Part shown: positions 42,054 to 42,113 of the stretch, piece by piece
How positions within the stretch are numbered: position 1 is the stretch's first letter
Layout: the number at the start of each line of letters is the position of its first letter
NCBI RefSeq assembly: GCF_022770205.1
Contig: NZ_JALEIK010000014.1
Location: forward strand, 1-42,113
DNA: 42,113 bases
Origin: Helicobacter sp.
GTDB lineage: Bacteria > Campylobacterota > Campylobacteria > Campylobacterales > Helicobacteraceae
Reading direction: 5' to 3'
The notes under the pieces: model-generated
The model's input: only the letters and a program-made list of their open reading frames with translations
The model's database searches: none
What the model was told of the DNA's origin: nothing
Position numbers and translations under genes: made by a program

Positions 42054-42113
42054 TTTTCCTTTCCTTGTGCTTTAGATTTATCTGATTTTACTTGCTTTTT
42101 AGTTTGGTAGACG

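Noticed and set aside
1-42113. CRISPR arrays, transposase genes and rRNA
   Set aside because: No regularly spaced repeats, no DDE or IS200-type transposase frames and no rRNA sequence were found by reading both strands.

Overview
The window looks like a low-GC Helicobacter-type (Campylobacterota) chromosome segment. The evidence is the gene set: a HydABC plus HydDE uptake hydrogenase of the H. pylori kind, KatA followed by an ankyrin protein, MetQ/MetNI, PanC, TtcA, RdgB and PurB. Many restriction-modification (R-M) genes and remnants are present, and homopolymer frameshifts are common. No rRNA operon, CRISPR array or transposase was seen.

Region 1 (1-2160): the 3' end of a chemotaxis receptor gene, panC, a protein that looks like a DNA methylase fold without its catalytic motif, and tRNA-Phe(GAA). 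Region 2 (2379-9855): an eight-gene operon that appears built to scavenge organophosphates. It encodes a periplasmic binding protein, a phytase-like esterase, an alkaline-phosphatase-family enzyme, GlpQ, two permeases, an ATPase and a HAD phosphatase. Four of the eight genes are broken by about ten single-base frameshifts, nearly all in homopolymers, while their neighbours are intact.

Region 3 (9886-20865): metQ, katA-ankyrin, metNI, a small secreted protein, rdgB, a YajR-like exporter, an 826-aa nuclease-methyltransferase fusion followed by a very acidic 114-aa protein, ttcA, and a small HTH gene. That HTH gene is divergent from a decayed YaaW-family gene, and perfect inverted half-sites lie between them.

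Region 4 (21637-31580): the hydrogenase locus. hydABC and hydDE, contiguous in H. pylori, are separated by a roughly 4-kb opposite-strand operon with a Fur-box-like sequence. It encodes two unrecognised proteins of possible amidotransferase-like fold and a complete FecBCD-type metal-chelate ABC transporter.

Region 5 (31600-40716): an R-M graveyard between hydA and purB. It holds an apparently intact endonuclease/D12-methylase pair and an intact M.DpnA-like (GATC) methylase. Alongside are broken pieces of a DpnII-family endonuclease, a DPDY-type methylase with a possible partner endonuclease, another beta-class methylase, a HARE-HTH protein and an HsdM. The HsdM gene is interrupted by a complete PD-(D/E)XK nuclease gene with a strong Firmicutes-like ribosome binding site. 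A 149-bp copy of the purB 3' end (about 93% identical) flanks the distal block, and three partial copies of the M.DpnA-like gene tail bracket the proximal blocks. Both patterns fit R-M insertion with long target duplication. The window ends with intact purB.
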